A stretch of 5,631 nucleotides of DNA from Actinomycetota bacterium (GTDB lineage: Bacteria > Actinomycetota > Thermoleophilia > UBA2241): NCBI GenBank assembly GCA_003132645.1, contig PKYM01000265.1, forward strand, positions 1 to 5,631, given 5' to 3'. The first letter of the stretch is position 1; the number at the start of each line of letters is the position of its first letter. The translations under genes and the position numbers were made by a program. The notes below the pieces were generated by a model. It made no database searches and had not been told where the DNA came from. It saw only the letters and a list, made by a program, of their open reading frames with translations. Below are positions 4,998-5,631 of this stretch, one piece after another.

Positions 4998-5631
4998 GTG
5001 ACCGGCGACGCCCTGTTCATCGGGCTCGACCTCGGCACGTCGAGCCTGAAGGCTGTGGCCGTGGGCGCGGGCGGCGAGATCGTCGCCCGCGCCCACGCGG
5101 GCTACCCGACCGCGCGCCCCGAGTCCGGCGCGGCGGAACAGTCGCCGGCCGACTGGTGGGAGGCCGTCGAAGCCGCCGTCGCCCAGCTCCACGACGGCGG
5201 CGCTCCGACCCGCCGCTGGGCCGCCATCGGCCTGTCGGCCATGATCCCGACGCTGGTCGCCGCCGACGACGACGGTGAGCCGGTGGCGCCGGCGATCACT
5301 TGGGAGGATGGACGCGCCGAGCCCGAAGGCGACGCGCTGCGTGCCCGCCTCGACGGCGAGCGGCTCTACGGACTCACCGGCCAGTGGGTCGACGGGCGCT
5401 ACCTGCTGCCCATGTACCTGCGTCTGGCGCGCGTCGCGCCGCAGGTGGCGGGCCGCGCCCGCCGGCTGCTGGCCGCCAAGGACTGGCTGTTCTGGCGCCT
5501 GACCGGCGAGCCGGCGACCGACCCGAGCACGGCCAGCGGCTTCGGCTGCTACGAGCTCGAGGCCGGCACCTGGTTGGAGCCGGCCGTCGCGGCGGCGGCT
5601 GACCTGCTCGTCTCGTTGAACAATTGGCCCA
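4998..5631 (+). CDS. FGGY-family carbohydrate kinase, N-terminal part (runs off window)
   Basis: A GTG at 4998, 16 nt after the permease stop, opens a frame of 211 codons plus one base with no stop before the window end. That is a little under half of a usual FGGY kinase of about 480-520 residues. FIGLDLGTSSLKA (7-19) is the phosphate-1 motif of the actin/hexokinase fold, with D11 matching Asp6 of E. coli XylB. AAEQSPADWW (45-54), AIGLSAMIPTLVAADDDG (76-93), ITWEDGRAE (100-108), GLTGQWVDGRYLLP (125-138) and KDWLFWRLTG (161-170) followed by TDPSTAS (174-180) are typical of the N-terminal FGGY domain. The catalytic Asp of the C-terminal domain lies outside. Where xylulokinase has SGQMHG, this protein has SAMIPT (80-85), so it is probably not a plain xylulokinase. 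It likely phosphorylates the sugar part of the imported substrate with ATP. The ribosome site is weak (GGTGAG, 4989-4994), which suggests translational coupling to the permease. The final residues LLVSLNNWP fit the family poorly. Confidence 0.88.
   Translation, partial: MTGDALFIGLDLGTSSLKAVAVGAGGEIVARAHAGYPTARPESGAAEQSPADWWEAVEAAVAQLHDGGAPTRRWAAIGLSAMIPTLVAADDDGEPVAPAITWEDGRAEPEGDALRARLDGERLYGLTGQWVDGRYLLPMYLRLARVAPQVAGRARRLLAAKDWLFWRLTGEPATDPSTASGFGCYELEAGTWLEPAVAAAADLLVSLNNWP
5060..5097. repeat. Perfect 14-bp inverted repeat with 10-nt loop early in the kinase gene
   Basis: The arms 5060-5073 (CGTGGGCGCGGGCG) and 5084-5097 are exact reverse complements. In RNA the stem extends inward through a G-U pair (5074/5083) and three more pairs (5075-5077 with 5080-5082), leaving a very tight loop. 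It spans codons 21-34 of the kinase, just after the phosphate-1 motif. No T-run follows, so it is not a standard terminator. It could slow ribosomes or polymerase and lower kinase expression relative to the upstream genes. The arms are almost all G and C, so composition contributes to it. Confidence 0.85.

Noticed and set aside
3769..5001. Plus-strand 410-codon frame within the permease gene
   Set aside because: It reads as Arg/His-rich low-complexity protein in a shifted frame of a convincing 12-TM permease.

Overview
The window is a high-GC bacterial segment with tightly packed genes, strong GC bias at third codon positions, and both ATG and GTG starts. This composition fits Actinomycetota or Chloroflexota, but nothing in the window fixes the lineage. 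It holds five protein-coding genes and one real intergenic region. No RNA gene, insertion sequence, CRISPR array or clear terminator was seen.

Layout. On the minus strand, 1-1037 encodes a stand-alone double-SIS protein that resembles the isomerase half of GlmS and lacks only its last few residues at the window edge. A 143-bp divergent intergenic region (1038-1180) carries both start regions and a GTATAC-centred dyad that is a candidate operator and -10 element. On the plus strand, four genes follow in one apparent operon with gaps of 22, 11 and 16 nt: a class III PLP aminotransferase related to glutamate-1-semialdehyde aminomutase (1181-2542), a GntR-type regulator with a UTRA effector domain (2565-3476), a 12-TM APC-family permease (3488-4981), and the N-terminal part of an FGGY-family sugar kinase (4998 to the window end).

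How the genes may work together (inference). An amine or amino-acid permease, a sugar kinase, a GlmS-like SIS enzyme and a UTRA regulator is the same role set as the fructoselysine (frl) system: APC permease FrlA, kinase FrlD, SIS deglycase FrlB and GntR/UTRA regulator FrlR. The enterobacterial kinase is PfkB-type, whereas this one is FGGY-type, and a class III aminotransferase is added. The best reading is a catabolic module for a sugar joined to an amine: uptake, phosphorylation of the sugar part, C-N bond cleavage by the SIS enzyme, and disposal of the amino part by the transaminase. A glycated amino acid (Amadori compound) or another amino sugar would fit. The substrate is not proven by the sequence.

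Two long inverted repeats lie inside coding sequence: a perfect 15-bp arm pair with a 3-nt loop in the regulator gene, and a perfect 14-bp arm pair early in the kinase gene. Both share the outer arm sequence CGTGGGCG.
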